Source: Nissolia schottii (Eukaryota; Streptophyta; Magnoliopsida; Fabales; Fabaceae). From it: 64,000 bases of DNA. How positions within the stretch are numbered: the first letter of the stretch is position 1; each line of letters begins with the position of its first letter. Both the position numbers and the translations under genes were made by a program. The DNA lies in contig QANU01043359.1 in the NCBI GenBank assembly GCA_003254905.1, forward strand, positions 337,983 through 401,982, given 5' to 3'. A model generated the notes under the pieces. It made no database searches, was not told the origin of the DNA, and saw nothing but the letters and a program-made list of their open reading frames with translations. Below, in pieces: positions 47,356 to 59,602 of the stretch.

Positions 47356-49440
47356 TGTAACATCCTGATTTTCTCCCTTACAAAGATTTCGCGTAATTAA
47401 CAAAGTTCGCGTGATTAAAGTGTTCTCGAAATTATTATTTAGACTGAAAATTTAATTATAAAGGTTTCTTATCTAAAATACCAGTCAAAATAATGGTTTT
47501 GTAAACTCACGGAAATTTTGCGAGTGTCGGATTAATTTTTGATCAACACCGGAATTTCGTCAGGTCCCAAAGGTATCTGTAAAATATACTATTACGGAGA
47601 TATGTTCACGAATACCTTAACCTGACATACCATTATGACCAGAAAAATTAGTAGATCTCGACTATGTATCCAGAATATTTTTAGGATATCCGTACATGAG
47701 CGATTAGCAACCAAACTTGATCAAACGTGATCGAAACTGACTAGGAAGCCCTGAAGCTTATCCACAAGCAAGATATTTTTAGAAAATAATAATATAATAA
47801 TATAATTATAATAAAAAGAAAATGAAAAAGAAAGAAAAGGGAAACAGAAACTCAGGACCCAACGTTGAGTTATGCTGAATAAAGAAAGAAAATTGGCAGG
47901 TCCTTTGAAAAATGAAGCAAGACATAAATGCTATTAGAGAAAGGAATCAAAAATTTTGGGAAGGAACAATTATATCTTACAGTAGCAATGACAAGGATGA
48001 GCAAAAAGGAAGGTGATGATATCAGGAAAGAAAAATATAAATAAGGAAGAAAGGGATATAAATTAAGAGTTGATAATGACATATAGATGGAAAGTATCAT
48101 TGGAAAAGCAAAAGCATATCTTTGCCTCAGTCAACAAGAAAAGGAGAAGGAAATATATATTTGTCAAGTACAACACTTAAGGAAATATTCTTTCCCTAAC
48201 AGAAGCCGTGATGTAGTCTACAAATTTATAAAAAGAAAAGGAAGGGAATAGAACAAAAAGGAAAGCAACATTCGTGGGTCAAGGAAGCTTGAGTCACGTT
48301 TTACAAGAAAGGAAATAAGGAAGAGTAAATACTATCAAGGACATGAATGGAGGAAATCAAATTTCCTTGATAGAATGATATGCTACTGAATATAGAAGAA
48401 ATGAAATTGAAAAGGGAAAGAAGAAAAATGAACAGCAAACACGTTGGGAAGCAAAAACCAAGCATGGTAACTTCACATAATGCAGCTACGGTTGAGTCAA
48501 ATAGAATAGGACAAAAAGGAAAGCTATCCTTATTGCCAAAGAAATATAAAATCACGGGAAAGGCAAGCTAAAAAAAGTGAAAGAAGAAAGAATTTGAAAA
48601 GCAAAATTCATGGAAAAAGGAGCAAGAAACATGTTCTTCTTGCATCAGTCAAAAGGACCAAATTGAATCACATGTGCAAAAGCCTTCTTAAATGAGCATC
48701 AACAAAAATTGGAAGGAGCTGAATTAATTGAAATCAAAAGAAGGAAGAAAGAGAGAATCATTGAAGAATGACAAAAATGAAGGAGATGATCTCAAGCCTC
48801 AAGAATATGCTAAGGATCAATTATAAATAGATGTGTCTTCATCATTCTTGAACACAAAAGACATAAGAGAAAAATGAGAGACAAAGACCACCATTGAAAT
48901 ACATCCTCAAGAGCTCCACATACAAACCTCTCATATTCTGAATAGTTTATTTTCAATCCTCTGATTTGGTATTTTGGTATTTTATTGCTTGGTGAGAAAA
49001 TTGGTTATTTGAGAGTTTGTTTTTGGTGAGCAACAGAGAGCTTGAGAGAAAGATTTTCAGTTCAAGTCTCTGTATTTGAAAGTTCTGTCTTGTGAGTTTT
49101 TGAGAAGAACTATTGGTGCTTGTAAGTTTTTGTGAGAGAAAAATAGATTTTGGCGATTGAAGAACTGGACGTAGATTCCTAACTAAGACTCGAACCAGTA
49201 TAAATATTGTGTATGTTTTTCTTCTTCTCTCCACTATTTACATTTCCTATCATTTAAAAGAAAATCTGTTTTCATTTTCAAAATTTTGTTTTTTCAGAAA
49301 ACTTGTCTCCCTGAATACAAGGAGATATCTTCTAAACTTTTAGAAGACAAAACTTTCAAAGAAATGTTAATTTTTTTTTAAAGCGAAAGACTTTTCTTAG
49401 ATTCAACCCCCCTTTTCTAAGCCACACAAAATCATCAGTG
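47356..49440 (+). mobile_element. Possible solo LTR of a large retroelement, with a purine-rich middle
   Basis: The start TGTAACATCCTGATTTTCTC is typical of plant gypsy LTRs. The far end ATTCAACCCCCCTTTTCTAAG (about 49402-49422) resembles known LTR 3' ends. Between 47790 and 48780 the plus strand is strongly biased to A and G. No flanking duplication could be confirmed, so the borders and the single-element reading are tentative. Confidence 0.4.
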
Positions 49441-50141
49441 TTGCTAATTAATGACTTAAAATTAGAATTTAGTATATCAAACTAAATAAACAAACATCAT
49501 TACCACTAAACTACATGTACTTGAACTATGTTACTGATTAGTTAAAAAAATCAAACTTTTATGAAAAAAAAAGTTATAAATAAAATATTTTTATGTTTAT
49601 ACATAATTAGATGAAAGCATAAAACATTTCTATGTTTATACATAAAATTTAATCTCAAAATTAAGACAACAATAGTTAAAACTGAAGGGGAAAAAGTCTA
49701 TATACAGTGGAATAAAGAAAGAATTTGACCTTTAAAAAAAATGCATGCATCAAACTTTTAAAGAGAAATTAAAAAAAGAAATTGACTAATGGAAGGAATG
49801 ATAGGAAATGAGTTTAAATGCATTCTTTATTCATTTCAGCCTCTCAAGACTCGGAGAGTCAGAAACGCATACCAGAAATGGGTATCCTTTTCTTTTATTC
49901 TTTTTTCTATTTTTCATTTGGGATTTTGTAATATTCTGGGATTACATTACATTACAAAGTACCGCATTTGCACGCATATGGCTGAAATGGGAAAACAAGG
50001 TTCAATGCACATAAGAAAAATGAAAATCCAATGTAACTGAAAGTTATATATAAATGATGCATTGGAACTTGCACTCTTTTGTAGCAAGAAGAAGAAGAGG
50101 TTAGAGATTATAACTCACAAATCTATTTTATATAAATATAG
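49441..50141. other. Intergenic region and promoter upstream of the anthranilate synthase gene
   Basis: AT-rich, no gene seen. The short frame at 49789-50040 lacks any domain. Confidence 0.4.
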
Positions 50142-50150
50142 TATATAAAG
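50142..50150 (+). promoter_or_regulatory. TATA box of the anthranilate synthase gene
   Basis: TATATAAAG lies about 100 bases before the start codon, which places the transcription start near 50175. Another TATATAAATATA lies at about 50129-50140. Confidence 0.6.
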
Positions 50151-50242
50151 ATACTATATTTTTTCCATCCGTTCATTCGGTGTCTGAACACAACAAAGCT
50201 GCTTCTTCTTCTTTCTAACGGCAGAAACTGAGTTTCAGAACC

Positions 50243-53200
50243 ATGCTTTCTGCGACACTGCCAATGTCTCTGAAACCACAACCAGCCATGTCTGCAAATG
50301 CATCTTCAATGCATGCCCTAGGCTTCTCTCGCCGCCTGGTTCCCGCCGGCAGAGAGCGGCTCTCTCCGGCGGTGGTCAGCGCCGGTGTTTCAATGGGTAG
50401 GAAAGCACTCTCGGTTGCTCCTCTCACATTGAGGTGTTCTTCACTCTCAAGCCCAGCATCCTCTGGTAAGCTCTTTTTTTTTTTTTTTTTTTGGTTTTTC
50501 TGTGTTTTTTGTTGAATTTCTCAATGAGTTATGGGCAGAATGATAAAGGGGTAGGTGAGTTGATCTTTAAAAGTTTTAACCTTTACTATGTATTTGAGTA
50601 CTTGTGTTTTTTTTTTTTTTTTTTTGGTTTTGCTTGCTTTAATTTGAATGATGACATGGAAATGGGTGTTGTAAAATCTGGAGGCAAGGAAATAGGGACC
50701 TTATCGTTGAAGAATAATGAAAGTGAGAACAATCATCTGTTGGATTAAATAGGACCTGGGTCTGATTAATTTTGAATAAGTGAAGGAGTCCCCTTCAAAT
50801 TTGAGATTTGAGGGTCGTTGATTAGATCGTTTTGGTGCTTTAGTAATTCAGCATTTACTTAATTGCTCGTGTATTTATTGATTTTCTGATTACTTTTTTA
50901 TGAAAAAAAAAAAAATTGACTTTGCATGGATTACTGTTGGTCTGTTGCAGTTGATGAAGCAAGGGACTTTGTGGAAGCATCGAAAAATGGGAACTTGATT
51001 CCTCTCCACCAGTGCATATTCTCTGATCAACTTACTCCTGTTCTTGCTTACCGGTGTTTGGTTAAGGAAGATGACCGGGAGGCTCCGAGCTTTCTTTTCG
51101 AGTCCGCAGAGCCTAATTTTGCTTCTTCGAATCTGGTGAGTGTTCTTTGGTGGCTTCATGATTTTTGAATCTAACAGTTCTTTGTTCAATTATTGAAATT
51201 CCAGACCGGATTGATTGCAGGGGCGCTATAGTGTTCTAGGGGCTCAACCAACTGTGGAAGTTGTGGCAAAAGAAAATAGAGTTACGATAATGGACCATGA
51301 ATCTGGGACATTAACTGAGGAGATTGTCAATGATCCTATGGTGGTCCCTAGAAGACTCTCAAAGGGTTTGAAACCCTATCTTACGGATGAACTTCCGGAT
51401 GCCTTCTGTGGTAAGGGTACTATGTTCAGAACAGTTGTGTTCCAAGAAAGGATCTTGTCCTATTACGACTCAATTAGTAAATGTATTTATGACTGTATTT
51501 GATTCTGTCATTTATTTGTAAAGCATAGATGCTAACATATGACGCGTGGCATCTGCCGTGATAACCAACTTACTTTGAGATAACCGAAAATCCTAATGGC
51601 CGGGATATAATAAGTTGAAAACATATGCATGGAATGTGTCTTAATTATTTTAACCTTATATTGATACTTTTAAGACCACTACCTTCTTTTCCGTTTCAGT
51701 GCGCCTAACTATATTTCTTGAAAATTAAAAGAGAACTTTATATCAGCCCTTTTCGGCCATGTTTTTGTAGGATAACCGAAGTAGGAAACTTGTTGTTTAA
51801 TAGACGTAACATTTCGTCCTCCAAATGTTGGCACTCTGCAATTATTTGTCCATGTGTGACTTCTCAGCTGTACATATTTATGTGAGAGCTGTATTGTTGA
51901 CATTTTTTCCTCATTTAATCATATTATCTGCGCAACTTTAACTAGGTTAAGTTGCTCTTCTAGGTGGTTGGGCAGGTTATTTCTCATACGATACAGTTCG
52001 TTATGTGGAAAAGAAAAAACTGCCATTTACAAATGCTCCTGAGGATGACAGAAACCTTGCAGACATACATCTGGGCCTCTATGATACTGTGGTTGTGTTT
52101 GATCATGTGGAGAAGGTACCTCCTTCTTGTATGCTTTGCAAATATTGTATCAACTAGTAGCATTTTGCTTTTGATGTTGACGTGTGAATTTCTGTATGTC
52201 ATACTTTCAGTATGTGTTTTTGTGCTTTGAAAGAAAGAACTCAATTCAATCCTCTATCAATATGTATGAGATTTCAAATACTGATTCATTACTTCTATAC
52301 TTCACTTTTGGTTAAATTTCTTGCTTGTATTATGGTCAATAGAAAACACATGTGATTCTTTGGGTAAGGATTGATCGGTACCCCTCGGCTGAGAGCGCTT
52401 ACAAGGATGGAAAGGAACGAATAGAAAAATTAGTTGCCAAATTACAAGATAGCGAACCGTAAGTCATCTGAACCCACCTTTAATGATGTAGATATTACGG
52501 TTGAACCAACATTAATTTGAAATGTGGATTTGCTAGGCCAAGGCTGGCTCCAGGGTCAGTGAACCTGCATACTCGCCGTTTTGGTCCTCCTTTAAAGAAT
52601 TCAAACATGACACCTGAAGCATACAAGGAGGCAGTCCTTCAGGCAAAAGAACATATTAAAGCAGGGGATATTTTTCAGATTGTATTGAGTCAGAGATTTG
52701 AACGAAGAACATTTGCTGATCCATTTGAAGTTTATAGAGCATTGAGAGTTGTGAATCCAAGTCCATATATGACTTATTTGCAGGTTTATTTCTTTTATAA
52801 CATCCTAGTACGGCTTCATTTAAGACATTTCTGTGGTTCAGCGCGTTCACGTTGCGATGATTATATATTTCTCAAACAGGCTCGGGGATGCATTCTGGTT
52901 GCTTCGAGTCCGGAGATACTTACTCGCGTAAAGAAGGTAGGCTTTTGTACACAGTTAAACTAATTTCATTTGCTTTAGATTTTTAAACTAAATGATACTT
53001 CTTACATGGTCACTAAGTTATATTTACAAATCTCAATTGAATTATCTTAGGTTTGTTAAGTTTACAGTGTTATTCATCTTCAAGTGGATATACTTATATT
53101 ATGATCTTGCCATGAACAGAGCAAGATTGTGAATCGTCCATTGGCCGGGACATGTAGAAGAGGGGAGACACTGGAAGAAGATAAACAGTTAGAATCGAGT

Positions 53201-54384
53201 CTTCTGAGAGATGAAAAGCAATGCGCAGAGCACGTAATGCTGGTCGATTTGGGGCGCAATGATGTTGGAAAGGTTTGTTATAGATATTCACGGTAGTTAT
53301 GGAGAACTCCTATTTGTTACCACTGTTCAAGGTATCTTGAAGTAATATCTCACTCAAATGCTTATCTAAAGAAAATATTTTCAGTCTTGTTTCTTATATT
53401 GTATTTACTCTATAATCTCTTCTATTGGAGTTAAAAGCTTATGAAACTTCAAAGTTACATCATTCAACATATAGCAGGTACATATGTAACTTACAAAGAA
53501 TATATATATATATAGATTTCGTGGATATGGATCCTAGAAGTTGTTGCTTCAACCTTGTTCTGTATTACATCATGATGCAGAAAAAAAAGTTGTATGATAG
53601 TGCTCTCCATGAAAGCAGTTTGGAAAAGGCCGTTTGCCTTTTGTAAATTGAGTTGTGATGGTTCTGATATCAGAAATTATTTTCATAGGTATCAAAACAT
53701 GGTTCTGTGAAAGTCGAAAAGCTTATGGAAATCGAACGGTATTCCCATGTCATGCACATAAGCTCAACGGTAAGAACCTTTTCTTGTCAAGTCACGATAC
53801 CTAGATGACCTTTGATAGCATCTTGCGGTTTCGACAAATAATATCCATCGTGTAATGCATAATGTACTATATTTAAAGGTTACGGGAGAGTTGCAAGACC
53901 ATTTGACAAGCTGGGATGCCCTCCGTGCCGCATTGCCGGTTGGAACTGTCAGTGGAGCACCGAAGGTTCATAATTTTCTCAACTGCTTTTTGTCGACTTA
54001 CAATTTCTTCCAATTTGATTATTCATCTTCATTCTTACTTTTGATGGCTGATGCATGCAGGTGAAGGCCATGGAGTTAATTGATGAGTTGGAGGTGTCGA
54101 GGCGCGGGCCTTATAGTGGAGGATTTGGATATATCTCTTTCAATGATGATATGGACATTGCTCTAGTTCTGAGGACAATAGTATTTCCAACCGGAGCCAG
54201 TTACGACACAATGTACTCATACAAAGACCAGAACCGGCGCCGGGAGTGGATCGCTTACCTTCAAGCTGGCGCTGGCATAGTTGCTGACAGCATCCCTGAC
54301 GATGAGCACCAAGAGTGTCAGAACAAAGCTGCTGGTCTTGCTCGCTCCATCGACTTGGCTGAGTCGGCATTTGTGGAGAAATGA
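50243..54384 (+). CDS. ASA: Anthranilate synthase alpha subunit, plastid precursor, 11 exons
   Basis: Exons: 50243-50465, 50951-51135, 51221-51410, 51964-52115, 52343-52458, 52537-52783, 52880-52936, 53120-53272, 53689-53769, 53879-53965 and 54061-54384. All are GT-AG and in phase, giving 604 aa (Arabidopsis ASA1 has 595). The enzyme converts chorismate to anthranilate, the first step of tryptophan synthesis, in plastids with a glutaminase beta subunit. Residues 1 to about 74 are Ser/Ala/Arg-rich, as in a transit peptide. The N-terminal domain carries FLFESAE (LFES at 123-126). The chorismate-binding domain includes [23 protein letters not shown] (362-367), [38 protein letters not shown] and AGAGIVADS. 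The LFES and NPSPYM motifs correspond to tryptophan feedback sites in the family and are intact, so feedback inhibition is expected. It is not a PABA synthase fusion because no glutaminase domain is present. Confidence 0.97.
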
Positions 54385-55780
54385 GAGACCTTGGTTACCT
54401 CCCATAACTGGATGTTCTCCTTTGAGACCGAAATTTCTAAAGTACAATACCCCTCCCAATACACATGATATTCTACAATGAAGCTCCTTATGTCCTAGTT
54501 TTTATGTTCTAGAACAATTTAGCAATCTTGAATAACAGCTCTTTTATTTGTCTGTCTATACAAGTTAGATGTAGCTAGTTTAAACTTCTGACAGATATGT
54601 TTCTTTAAATTCCATTAGTGGAATGAATTGAGCTTCTTGTTGAGTACATCTGCAGATCAGTGCCTTTCATCTACTTTAAATCAAATTTTATTTTCTGCAA
54701 AACAGAATTTTAAGGCAATTATTCCAAGAGTCAGGTAACCTGCAAAATAGGATGTCCAATACCTTAGTTGAAATACTCTTCTCATACTACATGTGGCATT
54801 TTCCCTTGGATAATTCTTGTGTAGGCAGAAGAATTTTGTAGGAATAAGGGTTGTTGGATGAAATGAAGTGGTTGGGTTCACTTATTCATCTAAGTCACTA
54901 GTGTGTCACTACATTTTGCAAGCTCAATTCTAGTAAAAAAGTCTTGGCTTTCCAGTATTATGTCTTTCACTAGTCATGTAACACAGGTACAAATCTTGGA
55001 AACAAATCCTTTGTTTGCAAGAATAGAGTTGTGTACACCTATTCTCCTCATATCTTATCAGGTGAGAGTCTCGTGCACCTAGTCATCCTTAGTCACAAGT
55101 GTTATTGCTAAGTGCTGATATTGAACTTGAATGCCATTCTTCACAATGCAAGATAGTATCTTGCTTTTAGTAGAGTGATTAGCTCAAGAGTGACAGCATA
55201 TCATTATTATGCATCATGAAAATGACAAAGATATCAGCTGATGAAACCTTCGTATCAACTGGTTAAGCCTGTGGATGGGTGTTTCTAGGAGAGGCCAAAG
55301 TTGAAACTAGAAATGCAATATTTCAATAAGAAAATTTGTTGAGCGCAGAAATTTTCAAGTTTATGATTAACAATGTTCATATCTGCCACAGCTTAATATT
55401 AGAACTCCCTGGTTTACAACGGATTCAAAGCTGAAAAGAAATTAAATTAAACTAAGAATACATCTTTAGAACTAGATCTAGGAAGAATGGTCCTTTAGAA
55501 TGTTGTATATTATTTAAAGAAATAATAACTCTTCATTTGACATAAGTTTCCTCTTTAGAATTCTGATTTGATTTTTGTAGCAAGGAATAATACGTACCAC
55601 ACATTAAGCTTATGACTATCGTGTCAATTTTAGCCCAATCCGTCAAGTTGATTTATCTTTTTTGTGGGCCAAAGTCAATAATTAAGACCACATTCTTTTT
55701 TTGGGTGCATTATAAATTAAGACCACATTATCAACAACCCTTTTAACAAAAAAAATTAACAGCAATCCTTCATAATATGT
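54385..55780. other. 3' flank of the anthranilate synthase gene and intergenic DNA
   Basis: No gene is seen. The first roughly 300 bases are probably 3' UTR. The rest is unassigned, moderately AT-rich DNA. Confidence 0.4.
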
Positions 55781-56075
55781 AGGGCTGTCAAAACGAGCTC
55801 GACTCTTTTACTCAGTTAAATGGATGAACTAAATGTATAAAATCTGGCCTGCGAATAACAAAAGTGCGTTTAGGCACAACTCGTTTAACTTGTGAGCCAA
55901 ATTGACTTATTTAGCGTTAACATAGGCATAACCCGTTTACTAACATAAATGGACGAATCAAACATATAAAAATTGACCCCCGAATAGTAAAAGCCCGTTT
56001 AGACGTGACCCATTTAGGCGCGTGAGTTAGCCAGGCTGAGCCTAAACAGGTCAGAGTAACTCATTTGACAACCCT
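55781..56075. mobile_element. 295-bp MITE-like element with AGGGYTGTCAAA ends
   Basis: The left end AGGGCTGTCAAA is inverted at the right end as TTTGACAACCCT. The interior has two related segments (CGTTTAGGCACAACTCGTTTAA and CGTTTAGACGTGACCCATTTAG type). It is non-coding. The target duplication is unclear. Confidence 0.6.
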
Positions 56076-56330
56076 AATAATAGAATATAAACTTGTTTAA
56101 CTCGTTTTTCTTTTATACTTATTTATCTCGTTAAGAAAGGATAAAGGGACACGTCCAAAAACAAAAAGGACAAAAGGATATAATGTCCCTATCATAAAAT
56201 AACTTGTTTTACACAATTATATAATGGGGAGAGATTGCATTATGAAAAGGCATCGGAGGATAATATTCAAATCTCATTTTTGTGGTTAACATAAGCTTTT
56301 CAATTTCACAAAGACTCATAACATGTTATT

Positions 56331-56343
56331 GGGGGGGGGGGGG
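56331..56343. repeat. G13 homopolymer
   Basis: A run of thirteen G in otherwise AT-rich DNA. The window also ends in a G run of about twelve (63989-64000). Homopolymers of this length are error-prone, so the counts are uncertain. Confidence 0.9.
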
Positions 56344-56465
56344 TTTCCTTCAGATTTGAGAGCTTCAAACCGTAATTTTTGCCAAAATCATGGTTATGGA
56401 GTTCTAAACCAAAACCCGAAATCTTTCAATCGTTCATCAAAAAGAAATAAATACATAAAGGAGGA

Positions 56466-57562
56466 TGTTAGAATTAAAATAAAATAATATAATATTTTTA
56501 TTATATTATAAATTGATTTAGGTTTGATTATGTGCTGATTTAATTTAATTTAGAATTATTCTCTCATTGTGTGTTGATTCTGTTGTGAATTTATAAATTG
56601 GCACTACTTTATTGTCCACAATGCACAACTCTTATAATATAATTACATTATTTTTTGTTCTTTGTATTTTCTCTGTAGTTTTTGTTGTTTTCCTTTGTCT
56701 GTTTATTCAAGATGTTTAACATGATATCAGAGTCATGGTACCCTTGTGAACCATGTTTATACTTCCGCTACTCTGAGATTAAACTCTCAGTTTTCCATTC
56801 TCCATTTTCACTTCCGCTATTGCAAGGAAAAAAAATAGAATCCTACACTGCTATATCTATTTTGTGACTTTCCATCGAGAAATGGTACCCGCCCCACCAT
56901 CACTTATTGTACCTCTTTACTACGGTCACAGTTTTCACCAGTATCAACCTTTGTTCACTACATCGTCACCACCACAGCGACCTCCACTTTGTTGTCACTT
57001 TTAGCTGTCGTTGTTGTCTTTGCTGGTTTCGTCCAGCCGTCGTTGTTGCCTTTGCTAGTTCTACCCAATCGTCGTTGTTGCCTTTGTTGGTTCTGCCCAG
57101 TCATCGCTGTTCTGCCCAACCGTCACTGTTGCCTTTGCTGGTTCTGCCCAGCCGCCGTTGTTGCCTTTGTTGGTTCTTCCCAATCGTTGTTGTTGCCTTT
57201 GTTTGTTCCGCCCAGCTCGAACACGTTGCTGCTCTAGATTTTCTTTGACAACCTCCATTAAAGTGTGACTAGCTTAAACCTCAATGAGCTTTAGCTTGAG
57301 GGAGAGTGTTAGAATTAAAATAAAATAATATAATATCTTCATTATATCATAGATTGATTTAGGTTTGATTATGTGCTGATTTAATTTGATTTAGAATTAT
57401 TCTCTCATTATGTGTGGATTCTGTTGTGTGCCTATAAATTGGCACTACTTTATTGTACACAATGCACAACTCTTATAATACAATTATGTTATTTTCTGTT
57501 CTTTGTATTTTCTTTGTAGTCTTTGTTGTGTCCTGTTGTCCGTTTATTCAAGATGTTTAACA
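56466..57562 (+). mobile_element. Complete TRIM-like LTR retrotransposon (1097 bp)
   Basis: Two direct LTRs of exactly 256 bp (56466-56721 and 57307-57562) both start TGTTAGAATT and end GATGTTTAACA. I count 23 differences between them, about 91% identity. The 5' LTR is followed directly by TGATATCAGAGTCATGG, close to the initiator-Met tRNA primer site. The 3' LTR is preceded by the polypurine tract GAGGGAGAG. Flanks GAGGA (56461-56465) and GAAGA (57563-57567) look like a 5-bp target duplication with one change. The 585-bp interior encodes no gag or pol, so the element depends on others for movement. Confidence 0.9.
57007..57215. repeat. 32-bp minisatellite inside the TRIM-like element
   Basis: About six to seven units of CGTTGTTGCCTTTGCTGGTT followed by CTGCCCAGCCGT-type sequence. 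The period is about 32 bases, one unit is truncated (57091-57119), and point differences occur between units. Because the period is not a multiple of three, the reading frame shifts from unit to unit, so the apparent frames here are not a selected protein. Confidence 0.85.
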
Positions 57563-59602
57563 GAAGAGAAGGATTATATGAACCTTGACAATTTTAGTGC
57601 ATAATGCATCTTGAGGTAAAAGTAGGGTATACCACGGACAAACATGTCGTTGCAGCGCATCCACAGCGTTGCAACATGAGTCTGATCGCTATTTCTTGGC
57701 TCCACAAACCTAAAACCCTATTTTTGGACCCTTTGGAGTTAGACATAGGGTGAAGGAGAGACACACAACTTCATACTCTTCTCTTCAGATTAGTTTTTTT
57801 CTATAATTTTTATGTATTTTTCCAACACCTTAGGTCTTTGTTAGCTGTGCATAGAATAGTTATTTCCTCAAGCTTGATTGGATCTCTCGCATTATCGTTC
57901 GAGTTTTTTCGTGTACAATTCTATTTTTTCAAGTTTATTTTATTCAGGTTCTTCTTTAATTTCATATTATTTTATTTTCTGCTTATTTATCATTATGAGT
58001 TTTTATCCTCCGTCCATAGATGAGTGGTTTGATAACACATTGCATGCAACAATTCCCGATTAGGATTAATTTGAGGTCTGTGGCTTAATGAATGTTCATA
58101 ATTCCGCCTCTTTCTTTTTGAATTAATAATATAGCGATTGCATGTTATTATTTAGGATTAATTCTGAATTAATAGATCTTGACGATTGTAGGATTTATTA
58201 AGTTAGGATCGCTAGGGAATTTTGAGGACTAATCAAATTTGATTGAGTTGTGCAATTGAGAATACAATTAGTATAGATTTTTTATACTGAGATCTTGGTT
58301 GTTGATTCTTATACTAGTTAATGCTTAGGAGAAAGTGATTGTGATCTCTCAGGTGAATTGCATGTTAGTTAGAGATCTTTGACTAATAAACAACATCCCC
58401 TTGTGGACATTTTTAATTGTGGAACCGATGATAATAAATCATTCAAGTTCAATCACACAAGATCAAATGTTTTTTATTTAGCATATAACATCCTTTTGCA
58501 TTCTAATTGTCATTATGTGTTTATTATGTTCTATTTGTCATCATCAAGATATATTGAATTAAATAGAACAACTAAGGAAACCTAAACCTAGTTCTACAAA
58601 CAAAAGCATAGACACTAAGCATGGACAATTAAAGCATATTGTATTTGTCATCGTCAAAACATATTGTATTAAATAATTGGAACAACTAGGAAAACCTAAT
58701 TCCACAAGTTTCCAAACTACTTTTTTATTTTTTATTAGCAAAACTATTGTTGTTATCATTCCAGTGATTATAGGTTACATTTATATTATTTTTTTATTTC
58801 AATTAAAATTTATTCTAACTTATTTTATAAAATTAGTGAAGTCATAAATTTATATAAATTAACTAAGAAAAATATAGAAGGGTATCTTAGAGAAATTTTC
58901 TAAGAGTATGGTATAGTGGGAGTGACACTAGACAAAAAGGTAGTATGGTTCCATTATAAACAAAAAGTACATCACAACATTACTATAAAATTATGATATT
59001 CTGACATAAAATAGGAACAAACCTCATTTCATATTTAAGCTACATATATATACGCCTCATTATCAACCCTTTTGCATCCCCCAAATTGATCGCAATCGAT
59101 CCATAAATTATAACAGTATTAACAATAGTGTGCATTCATGCCTTTCCTTTATGTTGTTATGTTCTTTCAGCAACATCATTATGAGCTATCAATATATGGT
59201 GCCTAACCATTTTGAGGTTCTCTTGCAAATATAGGAGTAAGTTTGTCATAAAAGATCTATTTTCAGCTTTTTCATCTCTACCGAAAAATCAATTTTTAAT
59301 CACTATTTCAGAATCTAAAGCAAACGCACCCTGTAGCTTAAGGTTTCCAGATAATGAGCTCAATTTTCATAATATGGGGGATAAACCTCAGCTTGTTTCA
59401 AAAACTGAGCATTACCTCCATAACATACAACAGATCTACCTAAAAGCATGCCTTGCATTGCATGAGGTTACATCACTTCCAATAAGCTTTACATCAGTAG
59501 AAGCACGGTTAGCTCCATAGTCAAATCTGATATGGCTGAAACTCCGGATAAGAACGCAGGTACTACTTAAATATATGCAGAGTTCCCCAATGTGAGAACA
59601 GT
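57563..59602. other. Intergenic region with LTR-like sequence
   Basis: About 57610-58600 resembles the LTR and leader of large legume gypsy elements (CGTTGCAGCGCATCC, ACCTAAAACCCTATTTTTGGA, CCCGATTAGGATTAATTTGAGG), without clear borders or coding sequence. From 58600 to 59602 nothing is recognised; the last part is probably 3' UTR of the minus-strand gene that follows. Confidence 0.4.

Noticed and set aside
56907..57248. 113-aa Cys/Trp/Val-rich protein in the TRIM-like element
   Set aside because: It is the translation of a 32-bp minisatellite. The period is not a multiple of three and the same DNA is read in shifting frames, so there is no sign of protein selection.
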